Both the position numbers and the translations under genes were made by a program. From Hyphomicrobiales bacterium (lineage in GTDB: Bacteria > Pseudomonadota > Alphaproteobacteria > Rhizobiales > Xanthobacteraceae), in contig JAJPKK010000321.1 in assembly GCA_021323775.1 (NCBI GenBank), positions 1 through 53,047 of the forward strand: a stretch of 53,047 nt of DNA, read 5' to 3'. The notes under the pieces were generated by a model, which saw only the letters and a program-made list of their open reading frames with translations, was not told where the DNA came from and did not search any database. Shown here one piece after another: positions 26,973-35,501 of this stretch; within the stretch, counting starts at the first letter, position 1, and the number at the start of each line of letters is the position of its first letter.

Positions 26973-27416
26973 ATGTGCGACGCTGACCGGGAGGCCGGCT
27001 TCTCGCTGATCGAAGTGGTGGCGGTGATGCTGATCATCGCCCTCCTGAGCGGACTTGCGGTCGCGATGATGCCGGGAACCGGCCGGGCGCAGCTCAAGGC
27101 GGTCGCGCTCGAAACGGCGGCGCTGTTTCGACGCGAGCGCCTGGGCGCAGTTCTGACCGGGAGCAATCGCGTCGTCTCTCTCGATGGAGAACGCCGCGCG
27201 TTCGTTGGAGATGGCGGCGATGCTGTGGCCATCCCGCGCGATGTCGTCGTCGATGTCCTCGGGGTGGACGAGCAATTGTCAGGCCGTCAGACGGTGGTGC
27301 GCTTTCATCCCGATGGAGCATCGTCCGGGACGGTGCTGAGGCTTTCGCGCCACGGGGCGGAATATGAAATTCGCGTCAATTGGTATACGGGCGGCGTTGC
27401 CGTCGAGACCCGCTGA
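26973..27416 (+). CDS. gspH: Type II secretion minor pseudopilin GspH
   Basis: The short leader MCDADREAG precedes the prepilin cleavage motif G/FSLIEVVAVMLIIALLSG with Glu at +5. The rest fits GspH rather than GspG: VALETAALFRRERLGAVLTG, a middle strand VSLDGERRAF, and the closing HPDGASSGTVLRLSR...YEIRVNWYTG. ATG 26973 is preferred over GTG 26958 because the earlier start lies in the repeat. The end overlaps the beginning of gspI by about 50 bases. Confidence 0.85.
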   Translation: MCDADREAGFSLIEVVAVMLIIALLSGLAVAMMPGTGRAQLKAVALETAALFRRERLGAVLTGSNRVVSLDGERRAFVGDGGDAVAIPRDVVVDVLGVDEQLSGRQTVVRFHPDGASSGTVLRLSRHGAEYEIRVNWYTGGVAVETR

Positions 27417-27795
27417 CCCGCGCAGGAACTGCGCCGGCTTCACGCTGTTCGAGGCGCTCGTTGCGCTCGCGCTGGTTCTGGCGTTTGTCGAAGTGCTCAG
27501 TCCTCACCTGTTCCATGCGCGGCGGATCATGCTTAATGCCGGAGGCCGCGTCGCAGCGCAGGTCCTGCTGCGCTCGCTCCTTGACGCGCCATTCGATCGC
27601 TCTCAGCTCGCAAATGTCTCGCGCAGCGGGGAAGCCGCGGGACTGCGCTGGCGCATCGTCACCGAGCCGCTCACGGCCGGCGACGCGCCGCCGCGCAAAG
27701 AGCCGTGGACGGCGTTTCGCGTGAAAGCCAGCGTCGCGTCGGGCGGCGGACAGGTCATCACGGCCGAAACCGTGCGGCTCGCAAAATCGGAGTGA
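27364..27795 (+). CDS. gspI: Type II secretion minor pseudopilin GspI
   Basis: The 143-residue product carries the prepilin motif CAG/FTLFEALVALALVLAFVEV after a leader of about 25 residues, with Glu at +5. The C-terminal pattern GLRWRIVTEPL is typical of GspI, which forms the tip of the pseudopilus with GspJ and GspK. The leader is long, so the true start may lie after 27364, but no better ATG is available. Its TGA overlaps the gspJ ATG. Confidence 0.82.
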   Translation: MKFASIGIRAALPSRPADPRRNCAGFTLFEALVALALVLAFVEVLSPHLFHARRIMLNAGGRVAAQVLLRSLLDAPFDRSQLANVSRSGEAAGLRWRIVTEPLTAGDAPPRKEPWTAFRVKASVASGGGQVITAETVRLAKSE

Positions 27796-28517
27796 TGAGC
27801 ATGAAACGTGCGCCGAGAAGCGACCGACGCGCCGGCTTCACGTTGATCGAAGTCCTCGCCGCTCTTGCGGTTGGCTCCGTGATTATCCTCGCCACCGCCG
27901 GGCTCATTCACGATGTCGCAAGGCATTTCGACGGGGGAACGCGCGGCGCGCAGGAGGCGGAACGCCTCATGCTCGCCGTCGAGCGGCTGGCGCAAGACCT
28001 CAACTCGGCGCGGTTTGTGGGACGGACCACCGAAGGCGGCGTCGCATTGGCCTTCACCGGCGAGCCGGCGAAGGGCGACAAGCCGGCCAAGGTCATGTTC
28101 GTCGGTGATGCCGGCATCATGGCGGGGCCGCAGGGAGAAGAAGTCGTGACGCTGACGGTCGAGCCCGCCGGCGAGGTGACACGCCTCGTGCGGCGGAGCG
28201 CCGCGTGGGCAGGACCGCGCACCCGCTTTGAGGATATCTCGCCGCAGGATGCGGTGGTCCTGGTCGAGGGGGCGCTGGACATCACGTTCGCATTCGGGCG
28301 CATCGCGCCATCGGGCGCGCTTGAGTGGAGCGATAGCTGGATCGGCCAATCGACGCTGCCGCGTTTCGTCCGGCTGATCTTGCGCGACCGTGCGACCGGC
28401 GCGGATCTGCTCGGAGAAGCCGATTTCGTGGTGCGCGCCGACGCACCGCCTGGCTGCGGGCGGGCGGACGCAGCGGCGAGTTGCCTTTCCCCGGTGTGGA
28501 CGGGTGCAGCGCGATGA
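27795..28517 (+). CDS. gspJ: Type II secretion minor pseudopilin GspJ
   Basis: The start MSMKRAPRSDRRAG/FTLIEVLAALAVGSVIIL contains a clear prepilin peptidase site with Glu at +5. The 240-residue length, the LAQDLNSARF segment and a late LPRFVRLILRD match GspJ. It overlaps both neighbours by four-base ATGA junctions (27795 and 28514), a sign of a tightly coupled operon. Confidence 0.87.
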   Translation: MSMKRAPRSDRRAGFTLIEVLAALAVGSVIILATAGLIHDVARHFDGGTRGAQEAERLMLAVERLAQDLNSARFVGRTTEGGVALAFTGEPAKGDKPAKVMFVGDAGIMAGPQGEEVVTLTVEPAGEVTRLVRRSAAWAGPRTRFEDISPQDAVVLVEGALDITFAFGRIAPSGALEWSDSWIGQSTLPRFVRLILRDRATGADLLGEADFVVRADAPPGCGRADAAASCLSPVWTGAAR

Positions 28518-29404
28518 TCCGAATGCAAAAAGGCGGAGGGGAGCGCGGAATGATGCTGCTCACGGTGCTCTGGACGATTGCGCTGATATCCGCGCTTGCC
28601 ATGGCGGCGGCCGTAACCTTTCGTGGGTTCGCCGGCGTTGCAGGCGTGGAGCGGGACAGGGTGCAGGGCGACGCGCTGCTGACGGCAGGGCTCGAAGTGG
28701 CTGCGGGCGCCGTCATGAGCCTGGGCGACGAGCCGCTGACGGAAAGGGAAGTCGCCGTCGATTTATCGACCGGCTCAGCCCGCGCCCGTTTCAGCGACGA
28801 GGGCGGGCGGATCGACGTTGGAAAGGCGCCGGCAGCGGTGCTGGCCTCCCTGCTGCGGTTCGTCGGGGCTTCGGAACAGCAGGCGGACATCGTTGCCGGG
28901 AGGATCGTCGACTGGCGTCGCCGTGACAGCAGCCGTTCGGCAGACGCCGGCGCCGGTCCCGCTAACGCACTGGCAAAGAGGCCGGACGAGGAGCAGCCCT
29001 TTTCTGACGTCCGCGACCTTGCACAGGTTCCAGGCATGGCGCCGGCATGGCTTGCCGCAATGGCGCCGCTCACCACGGTGTTCGGCTCCCAAACCGTGAA
29101 CCCGCTGACGGCCTCGGCGCGCGTGATCGCCGCTTTGCCGGGCGTCAGCCGGCTTCAACTTGAAGCCTTCCTCGCCGCCCGCCGCAGCTATCCGACCGAC
29201 GCCGAGCGCCTCGCAACTCTATTCGGACCCGGCCAATCCTACCTCGCCGCGAAGCCGCAACGGGTCGTTGCGGTCGAACTCGCGGCAGCGCTGCCGGACG
29301 GCTACGCAGCGGCAGCCCACGCCGTCATCGTGCTGCTGCCTCAAGATAGCCAGCCTTATAGGGTTCTCGTGTGGAAGCCCCTGCCGTCCTCAATGTCTCG
29401 TTAG
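28514..29404 (+). CDS. gspK: Type II secretion minor pseudopilin GspK
   Basis: GspK is the large tip pseudopilin. The 296-residue product has the leader ending ERG/MMLLTVLWTIALISALAMAAA, lacking the Glu at +5, which is normal for GspK. The large inserted domain follows, with ARARFSDEGGRIDVGKAP, FSDVRDLAQVPGM and the helix-hairpin-like VIAALPGVSRLQLEAFLAAR. ATG 28514 overlaps the gspJ stop. Confidence 0.9.
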   Translation: MIRMQKGGGERGMMLLTVLWTIALISALAMAAAVTFRGFAGVAGVERDRVQGDALLTAGLEVAAGAVMSLGDEPLTEREVAVDLSTGSARARFSDEGGRIDVGKAPAAVLASLLRFVGASEQQADIVAGRIVDWRRRDSSRSADAGAGPANALAKRPDEEQPFSDVRDLAQVPGMAPAWLAAMAPLTTVFGSQTVNPLTASARVIAALPGVSRLQLEAFLAARRSYPTDAERLATLFGPGQSYLAAKPQRVVAVELAAALPDGYAAAAHAVIVLLPQDSQPYRVLVWKPLPSSMSR

Positions 29405-29424
29405 AGGAGCGTTTGCGGTCCGCG

Positions 29425-30510
29425 ATGGCGCCCATTCAGATCGGCACGATCCTGCGCCGCTGGATCGAGGTTCTGACCGCCACGTATTTCGCCTGGCGCG
29501 AGGCGTTGCGCGCACGGCACGCGCTGACAATCGCCTGCGAGAACGGGCGTTTCGTCGTGCGCAGACCGCGGCAGGACGGCGATAATGCTATCCGACACGG
29601 ACAACCGAACGAGCCGGAAGGAAACCTCGCCGTCCTTGCCGCCGGCGCGCCGATTCCGGCCGAGGTGACGCGCGCCGCCCGCAGCGGGTTGATCGTCTTT
29701 GAGCTGCCCGCCGATCTGGTGGTGGTGCGGCGGATCGCAGTTCCAGCTCAGGCGCGCGAGTTCCTGCCGGGAATCGTCCGCAATCAGATCGAGCGTCTTT
29801 CTCCGTGGCATGCCGATCAGGTGGTCTACGGTTTCGCCGCCGATGTGGATGAGGCGGATGCGGCGACCCTCGATGTGCGGGTTTTCATCGCTTTGCGCAG
29901 CGACATTGACAGAGCCCGCGCTGAGCTCGCTGCGATCGGCCTGCCGGTTGACCGCATCGCAGGGGAGAAATCCGTCACCTTGTGGTCGCGGGTTGCCGAC
30001 ATCTCGCCTGAACATCTCACGCACTCCGTTCAGCGCGTCGGGGCCTCAATCGCCGCCGCAGTCGTGGCGAGCCTCGCTCTGAGCCTGTGGGCGATAAGCT
30101 CCGCGGCCTCACTTGGCGGCGAGAGCGAGGAGATCGAGGCACGCGTGCGGACGCTGCAGCGCCAGATCCAGGGACCCTCATCGCAGTCGCTTGCTTCGCT
30201 CAATCCGAACGAGCGCGCTTGGTATGCGAAAGAGACGGCGCCGACCGCCGCGATCGTGCTGGAAGCGCTGTCGCGGGCGCTTCCGGATAGCGCCTACTTG
30301 ACGGAGTTGCGGCTCGAAAACACGACCTTGCGCATCATCGGGCTCGCCAGCGACGCCCCATCGCTGATCGCCCCGCTCGAACACTCCGGGCATTTGACCG
30401 ACGTGCATTTCTTCGCGCCGACGACGCGCGGACCGGACGGCGCGCTCTTCAGGTTCAATATCGAAGCGCGTGTTGAGCCTCATTTCAAGATTGCCGAGGA
30501 GGGGCCGTGA
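29425..30510 (+). CDS. gspL: Type II secretion inner-membrane assembly protein GspL (PilN-domain type)
   Basis: GspL couples the GspE ATPase to the periplasmic parts. The protein has an N-terminal cytoplasmic ASKHA-like part (FELPADLVVVRRIAVPAQAR, FLPGIVRNQIERLSPW), one membrane helix near residues 205-225 (ASIAAAVVASLALSLWAI), and a C-terminal PilN/ferredoxin-like domain (LEALSRALPDSAYLTELRLEN). The start is uncertain: ATG 29425 follows GAGGAG at a long spacing, while GTG 29371 would overlap gspK. The stop overlaps the gspM GTG. Confidence 0.85.
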   Translation: MAPIQIGTILRRWIEVLTATYFAWREALRARHALTIACENGRFVVRRPRQDGDNAIRHGQPNEPEGNLAVLAAGAPIPAEVTRAARSGLIVFELPADLVVVRRIAVPAQAREFLPGIVRNQIERLSPWHADQVVYGFAADVDEADAATLDVRVFIALRSDIDRARAELAAIGLPVDRIAGEKSVTLWSRVADISPEHLTHSVQRVGASIAAAVVASLALSLWAISSAASLGGESEEIEARVRTLQRQIQGPSSQSLASLNPNERAWYAKETAPTAAIVLEALSRALPDSAYLTELRLENTTLRIIGLASDAPSLIAPLEHSGHLTDVHFFAPTTRGPDGALFRFNIEARVEPHFKIAEEGP

Positions 30511-31106
30511 TCAGACTCGATCGCAAACGGATCCTTGCGATCCGCGCTGTCGCCGCGATGAAGCTTAGCCGCGAGCAGATCCTTTCGGTCGGCGCGCTCG
30601 CCGCGCTGCTCCTCGCGTGCGTTGCTCTGATGGGGGTGTCTGTGCAAATGCGGGCGAGCGCCGCGCAGGACCTCGCTGAGCGTCACGACCTGCTTTCCCG
30701 CTTTGAAGCGCGCGCCAAGGCCCGCCGCGAGGCGCGCGCGCAATCGGGCGCCGCCGCGCCCGCCGCGGCGTTTCTCGATGCGCCGACGCAAGGTCTTGCT
30801 GTTGCGCAGTTGCAGGCCCACCTCGTGCAAATGGCGGACACTCATCATGCGGTGCTCGTCTCGTCCGGCATCGAGCCGACCAAGCGCGAGGACCCACCGG
30901 ACTCGATCCGGCTTCAGGCGACCCTGGAAATGAGTTTGCAAGCCGCGCAGGCGTTTCTGTACCGGCTCGAAAGCGGGACGCCTTATGTGTTCGTCGACCA
31001 GCTCGCGCTACAGCTTGCCGGCGCAGCATCGCAGCGCGTCGCGGAGGATCCGCTGTTGCGCGTCACGCTCGGATTGCGCGCGATCTGGCGAAGAGGGGCG
31101 GCATGA
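30507..31106 (+). CDS. gspM: Type II secretion inner-membrane protein GspM
   Basis: The 199-residue protein has a short cytoplasmic start, one membrane helix (about 27-47, ILSVGALAALLLACVALMGV), a helical linker rich in Arg and Ala, and a ferredoxin-like periplasmic domain (LAVAQLQAHLVQMADTHHAV, LQAAQAFLYRLESGTPYVFVDQLALQ). This layout and its position after gspL identify GspM. GTG 30507 overlaps the gspL stop, and its own stop overlaps the next ATG. Confidence 0.82.
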   Translation: MIRLDRKRILAIRAVAAMKLSREQILSVGALAALLLACVALMGVSVQMRASAAQDLAERHDLLSRFEARAKARREARAQSGAAAPAAAFLDAPTQGLAVAQLQAHLVQMADTHHAVLVSSGIEPTKREDPPDSIRLQATLEMSLQAAQAFLYRLESGTPYVFVDQLALQLAGAASQRVAEDPLLRVTLGLRAIWRRGAA

Positions 31107-31828
31107 CCTTGCTTCGGCCAGTATGGCTCGCAGCGCTGCACTTGCTGGCGGCGGCTCCAGCGATGGCGGCTGAAGCGTCGCCGCAATCCCCTCCCGACTC
31201 TCACCCGCTGGGAGCGCGGGCGTCCCCTTCGCTCCTTGACCGGGGAATGCCGGAGCCATCCACGCTTACGAACAAGGCGGGCGAGACGCCCGCGCTCCCA
31301 GCGCAGGGTCAGGAAAGAGCTGTTGCGCTCCCAAGTCCGTTGGCCGCGCAACCGCTCGACCGCTTGTCGGCGACGCGCGAGCGTCCGCTGTTCTCGCCGA
31401 GCCGCCGGCCTCCGCCGCCGCCCCCGACGGTCGTCGCGGCGCCGGCGCCCCCGCCTCCGCCGCCTCCGCCTCCCGACGTGGCGCTGTTCGGCATTGTGAT
31501 GGATGGCGACGAGGCGCACGCAGTCGTCCGCGCTGGCCCGGCGGACAAGATCATGCGCGTAGGAGTGGGCGACGATATCGCCGGCTGGAAGGTCGCCCAA
31601 ATCGAGGAGCGGCGGCTGGTGCTAACGTCGGCCGACGGCCGCATCGCGACGTTCATGATGTTCGCCGGCAACAGCGCTAACGGCGCCCCGCGTATCGATC
31701 GGGAAGCGCAATCGGCCGATAGGCAATCGCGGAGTGAGACGCAAGCGCAGAACCAGCGGAATCAAATGCGGCAAAATCCTCCTCCTCCTTACGAGCCCGG
31801 CGCCCGAAGGCCCCACAGGCCGAGGTAA
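31103..31828 (+). CDS. GspC-like protein with signal peptide and polyproline linker, no PDZ domain
   Basis: The 241-residue product has a cleavable-looking signal peptide (MTLLRPVWLAALHLLAAAPAMAAE), then about 40 residues coded by a palindromic repeat (residues about 35-68). Next comes RERPLFSPSRRPP, a proline-rich linker (about 103-123), and a small domain LFGIVMDGDEAHAVVR... RVGVGDDIAGWKVAQIEERRLVL. That domain looks like the GspC homology region that contacts the secretin. GspC normally has an N-terminal anchor helix and often a PDZ domain; here both are absent or replaced. A Gln/Arg/Pro-rich tail ends the protein. It could equally be labelled GspN/GspP-like. Confidence 0.7.
   Translation: MTLLRPVWLAALHLLAAAPAMAAEASPQSPPDSHPLGARASPSLLDRGMPEPSTLTNKAGETPALPAQGQERAVALPSPLAAQPLDRLSATRERPLFSPSRRPPPPPPTVVAAPAPPPPPPPPPDVALFGIVMDGDEAHAVVRAGPADKIMRVGVGDDIAGWKVAQIEERRLVLTSADGRIATFMMFAGNSANGAPRIDREAQSADRQSRSETQAQNQRNQMRQNPPPPYEPGARRPHRPR
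31208..31301. repeat. Palindromic repeat inside the GspC-like coding sequence
   Basis: Arms 31208-31224 (CTGGGAGCGCGGGCGTC) and 31285-31301 are perfectly complementary over 17 bases. The 94-base element keeps the reading frame and encodes a Pro/Ala/Leu-rich stretch. Half-copies of the same arm occur near 4073 and 52730. Confidence 0.9.
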
Positions 31829-32451
31829 TCGCGCCCCAATATCTCTTCTGCCTTTTTCTTGAAAGTAATTCCAAGGCCGTTTTCATCTCTCAGAAACATC
31901 CGCCAGATTACAGGATTGGCTCTGAGTACTCATAAAGCGCACCGTCTAATCATTTTTCGCTCAAGAAGAGCACCAGTAGTTTCCGCTAATCAGAAACTCA
32001 ACCAAACCTGCTCCGAAGCTGCACAAATTTGATCCGAAACTCCTCGGAAACGTCGCCAGATTGCGACATCTGCCCCTAAACGTCGTCCGGATTGGGGCGC
32101 CGTGCCTTTTGTTGGTCGCATGATGGATCGTTGGCTATTGGCTTTTATCCGCCATGCAATTTCAAAAATCCGTTGCCCTCTCCGAAAGATCGCTAGATTG
32201 CCGTACTGCGCGTCTTGTTTAGCCTTATAAACTCCACTCTCAAAGTTAACATTTCCGACAGACTCGGCGGGCTCGGCAGCGGAACTGGCGGCCGGTGAAT
32301 AGGGTGGCGCTATCGTTTCCGCGGGGGAAACGAATCGAAAATCATGCCGGAAGCGGCGGCCAGGACTGCGGATTCACGTCGCTCGCGGATGGCGGATGGT
32401 GAATCCGAGGTCAAATGCAATTTGCTTTCGGGTTCGAGGGGATCAGTATTC
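31829..32451. other. Lower-GC spacer upstream of the secretin gene
   Basis: About 620 bases separate the GspC-like gene from gspD; the middle 31850-32260 is clearly lower in GC than the flanks. A minus-strand frame overlapping the end of the previous gene (about 31789-31937) reads MFLRDENGLGITFKKKAEEI with a coding-like look but no sure start. This spacer probably holds a separate promoter for gspD. No other gene is supported. Confidence 0.4.
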
Positions 32452-34812
32452 ATGCAAAGTCGCCGAGGGTGGCGAGTCTCGCGTCTCATGCTGGCCGCGG
32501 TTGTGGGCTTGCAGGCGTCGTTTCTGGCGAGCTGCTCCACATCGCTGCAGAAGCAGTTTGGCGCTTATGACGAGACGCCGGACGCCGCGACTACGACCGT
32601 TCGCAACGCCGACCTTAAAGCCCGTTTCCCCACTGCGGCTGACGAGGCGGTGGACAGACAGTCGCCCGAATCATCGAAACCTCTGCTGTTTCCGGGCGCT
32701 GAGCCCGAGTCGCCGTCGACTCGCTCGCGCGACACGGAGTACGGAGTGCGCACCGCATCGCTGGAGCCGGTCGCGATCAGAGGCGACGGCGTCGAAATCA
32801 ACTTCGAAGGGGCCGACATCCCGACCGTCGCCAAGGCGCTGCTTGGCGACGTTCTCCATCTCAATTTCGTCGTTGATCCGAAGGTGCAGGGCACGGTGAC
32901 GCTGGCTTCGGTCGGGCCGATACCGCGCAAGGATCTGCTGTCGACGTTTGAAAGCGTTCTGCGGATGCAGAATGCCGCGATCGTGCGCGACGGCAGATTC
33001 ATGAAGATCGTGCCAATTCCGGACGCGGCCGGACACGGATCTCTCAGCGTGGGAGCCGGCGAGCCGGGATTCGGCGTTTCGGTCGTGCCGCTGAAATATA
33101 TTTCAGCCGCTACGGTTGCGAAGACAGCGGAAAATATGCTCGCCCGGCAGGGCGCGATCCGTGTGGATCAGGCGAGAAATCTTCTGCTGATCCAGGGGAC
33201 TGCGTCGGAGCGCGAGGCTGCGCTCGACGTGGTCTCGACCTTCGACGTGGAGTGGCTGCGCAATCAATCGGTTGGAGTCTATCCGCTCAAATCAACCTCG
33301 CCCGAGACCATGATCGAGGAGCTTGAACGGATATTCGAGAACCGCGAAGGCGGCCCCGGGCAGGGCGTTGTCAGCTTCCAGCCGATCTCGCGCATGAACG
33401 CCGTCATGGTCGTCGCCAAGAACCCCAATATGCTGAAGCAGACGTCGCAGTGGGTCGAACGCCTCGATCGCTCCGACAACAGCGGCACCGCGCTGCGGAG
33501 CTATCGGCTGAAATACGGCAACGCCACGCAAATCGCCAAGATCCTCAACAATATCTTCGTTTCAGGTCGGTCCGGCGCGTTCAGCGATACGCAAACCAAT
33601 CCGATCGCGCCGGGGACAACCACAGCCCAGTCGCGGCTCGACTCCCTCGGCCGCGGGGCGCAAGGCGCGAGCACCGGGGCAGGCACGAACGGAAACACAA
33701 ACTCCCAGTCGGGCGGCGCGTTCGGGGCCGCGAGCCGTGCGGGCGCGCCAATTTCCGCAGCCTTCCAGACATTTTCGAACCGCAAGGACTCCGACGCCGA
33801 TACGCCAGGCGGCGCCGACGCGTTTAGCGGCGCGGGAGCCGGAGCCTCGTCGCAAGGAGGCCGGTTCCAGAATGTCCGAATCACCGCCGACACTGTCAAC
33901 AATGCGATTGTGGTCTACTCCAATCAGGAGGATTACCGCGTTGTCGAGCGCGCGGTGCGCGATTTCGATCGGCCGCGCCTGCAGGTCGCAATCGAGGCGA
34001 CCGTCGCAGAAGTCACGCTCACCAGCGAATTGGCCTACGGGGTTCAGTATTTCCTGACCAGCAGGGATCTTGGAGGAGCGACAAACAAGGGGTCGGTCGG
34101 ACTATTCAACGCCTTGACGGCGGCCGCCCAGACGACAGTGCTGCAGCGCACTGTGCCGGGATTCAATCTGCTGCTTGGATCCGAGCAGCAGCCGCGCGCC
34201 ATCCTCAATGCCTTGTCCAATCTCACGCAGGTGAAGGTTCTCTCCTCGCCGTCGATCGTCGCACTCGACAATCAGCCGGCGCTGCTTGAGGTCGGCAACG
34301 AGATTCCGATCACGACCAGCTCAGCCACGATCCTTTCCAATTCGAATACCCCGACCGTCAATACCATCGAGATGCGCAATACCGGCGTGATCTTGAAGGT
34401 GCTGCCGCACGTGAACTCGAATGGAACGATCGAGCTCGAGGTTGATCAGGAGGTATCCGCCGTCGTCAATCCGAATCAACAGACATTGACCCCGACGATT
34501 TCAGAGCGCCGCGTCCATTCCACGGTGGCGGTGACGAGCGGTCAAACCGTTCTGCTTGGCGGCCTCATCAGCGAAAACGATCAGAAAACCAAGGAGGGAA
34601 TACCGGGACTGAGCGACATCAAGTTCTTGGGGGATTTGCTCGGAAATACCGACCGCACCAAGACGCGCTCGGAAATCATCATTTTCATCAGGCCGCGGGT
34701 GATCCGCCACAGCATGGACGCACGGGCCGTGACCGAAGAGTTCCGGGACAAACTGACGACGATGAAGAATAGCGCAAGTTCGCTGGTGAGCGGTGCAGAT
34801 GTTCGGCGCTGA
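32452..34812 (+). CDS. gspD: Type II secretion outer-membrane secretin GspD (lipoprotein)
   Basis: GspD forms the outer-membrane channel. From ATG 32452 (GAGGGGA upstream) the product has 786 residues and a lipoprotein signal, with lipobox LASC at about residues 25-28. It therefore may insert without a separate pilotin. N0 (VEINFEGADIPTVAKALLGDVL), N1-N3 repeats (for example VVPLKYISAATVAKTAENML, SYRLKYGNATQIAKILNNIF) and the secretin core follow. The core contains RPRLQVAIEATVAEVTL, LTQVKVLSSPSIVALDNQPA, VGNEIPI and SGQTVLLGGLI. A Gly/Ser/Ala-rich insert lies between about residues 400 and 465. It closes the secretion locus. Confidence 0.95.
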   Translation: MQSRRGWRVSRLMLAAVVGLQASFLASCSTSLQKQFGAYDETPDAATTTVRNADLKARFPTAADEAVDRQSPESSKPLLFPGAEPESPSTRSRDTEYGVRTASLEPVAIRGDGVEINFEGADIPTVAKALLGDVLHLNFVVDPKVQGTVTLASVGPIPRKDLLSTFESVLRMQNAAIVRDGRFMKIVPIPDAAGHGSLSVGAGEPGFGVSVVPLKYISAATVAKTAENMLARQGAIRVDQARNLLLIQGTASEREAALDVVSTFDVEWLRNQSVGVYPLKSTSPETMIEELERIFENREGGPGQGVVSFQPISRMNAVMVVAKNPNMLKQTSQWVERLDRSDNSGTALRSYRLKYGNATQIAKILNNIFVSGRSGAFSDTQTNPIAPGTTTAQSRLDSLGRGAQGASTGAGTNGNTNSQSGGAFGAASRAGAPISAAFQTFSNRKDSDADTPGGADAFSGAGAGASSQGGRFQNVRITADTVNNAIVVYSNQEDYRVVERAVRDFDRPRLQVAIEATVAEVTLTSELAYGVQYFLTSRDLGGATNKGSVGLFNALTAAAQTTVLQRTVPGFNLLLGSEQQPRAILNALSNLTQVKVLSSPSIVALDNQPALLEVGNEIPITTSSATILSNSNTPTVNTIEMRNTGVILKVLPHVNSNGTIELEVDQEVSAVVNPNQQTLTPTISERRVHSTVAVTSGQTVLLGGLISENDQKTKEGIPGLSDIKFLGDLLGNTDRTKTRSEIIIFIRPRVIRHSMDARAVTEEFRDKLTTMKNSASSLVSGADVRR

Positions 34813-35501
34813 CGCTGTGCCGTCGTGCAAAAACAGGGGGAGCGACGATCGAGAGGTGATGCCGCAGCCGCTACAGCGTCTCCCGGTCATATGGAACCAC
34901 TTCTCCTGAGTCATGGCCCGGGGGCTGGTCCCGGCCACCCACGTCTTACCTGCTGAGGCGCTGCAAGAAAGGCGTGGATCGCAGCGACAATCCCCGGATC
35001 AAGTCCGGGGACGGGCATGACGACGCAGAGGCGATTCCGTCTCCGCGGCACGCGCCGTAGACGCGTACCTTTCGTGCGGGAATCTTTCGTGCGGCAATCG
35101 AGCTATGACCGCGGCTCGGACTTTGTCCCGCCGCCTGAGGTGAGTTCTGTCGACGTGCAGCGTCGTAATCATCTACTCAGCTTCGGAGAAGCTCATGCAA
35201 TCTTGCAAAAGACGCCAAAGTTGAGACGCGCCAACGAGAAAAGTCGATAAGGTCTATATTACGCATAAGTTGCAGCGCCGTAATATCAAAATTGCAGCTA
35301 AAAGAGATTATGAAAATGCAGCATATTGCGTTTAGCGGTATTTGTTTGCAATTCTGAAGCATTATGGGAGACTGAGGGTGATAACAGCCTTGTTGATTTC
35401 ACCCTTTTTCACATTTGTCGTCCCACAAAAGACTGCGGACTTTGGTGTTGTCGCTCCTGCGTTCCAGGAACTGCTCACATCCCAAGATGGGGAGATAGAA
35501 A
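34813..35501. other. Intergenic region with repeats and an AT-rich upstream segment
   Basis: The first half contains two copies of dispersed repeats (GTCATGGCCCGGGGGC... near 34912-34950, and a CCCCGGATC/GATCCGGGG-like palindrome near 34992-35020). From 35230 to 35470 the sequence becomes AT-rich, as expected for the promoter of the following di-heme protein gene. GGGAG just before ATG 35502 is its ribosome site. Confidence 0.5.

Noticed and set aside
25311-27275. Minus-strand frame of 654 codons across gspE end, gspF and gspH
   Set aside because: It crosses an intergenic palindrome and three real genes on the other strand; composition is typical of a shadow frame.
31789-31937. Short minus-strand frame reading MFLRDENGLGITFKKKAEEI
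   Set aside because: It looks somewhat coding but overlaps the end of the GspC-like gene, lacks a ribosome site that I can defend, and is very short.
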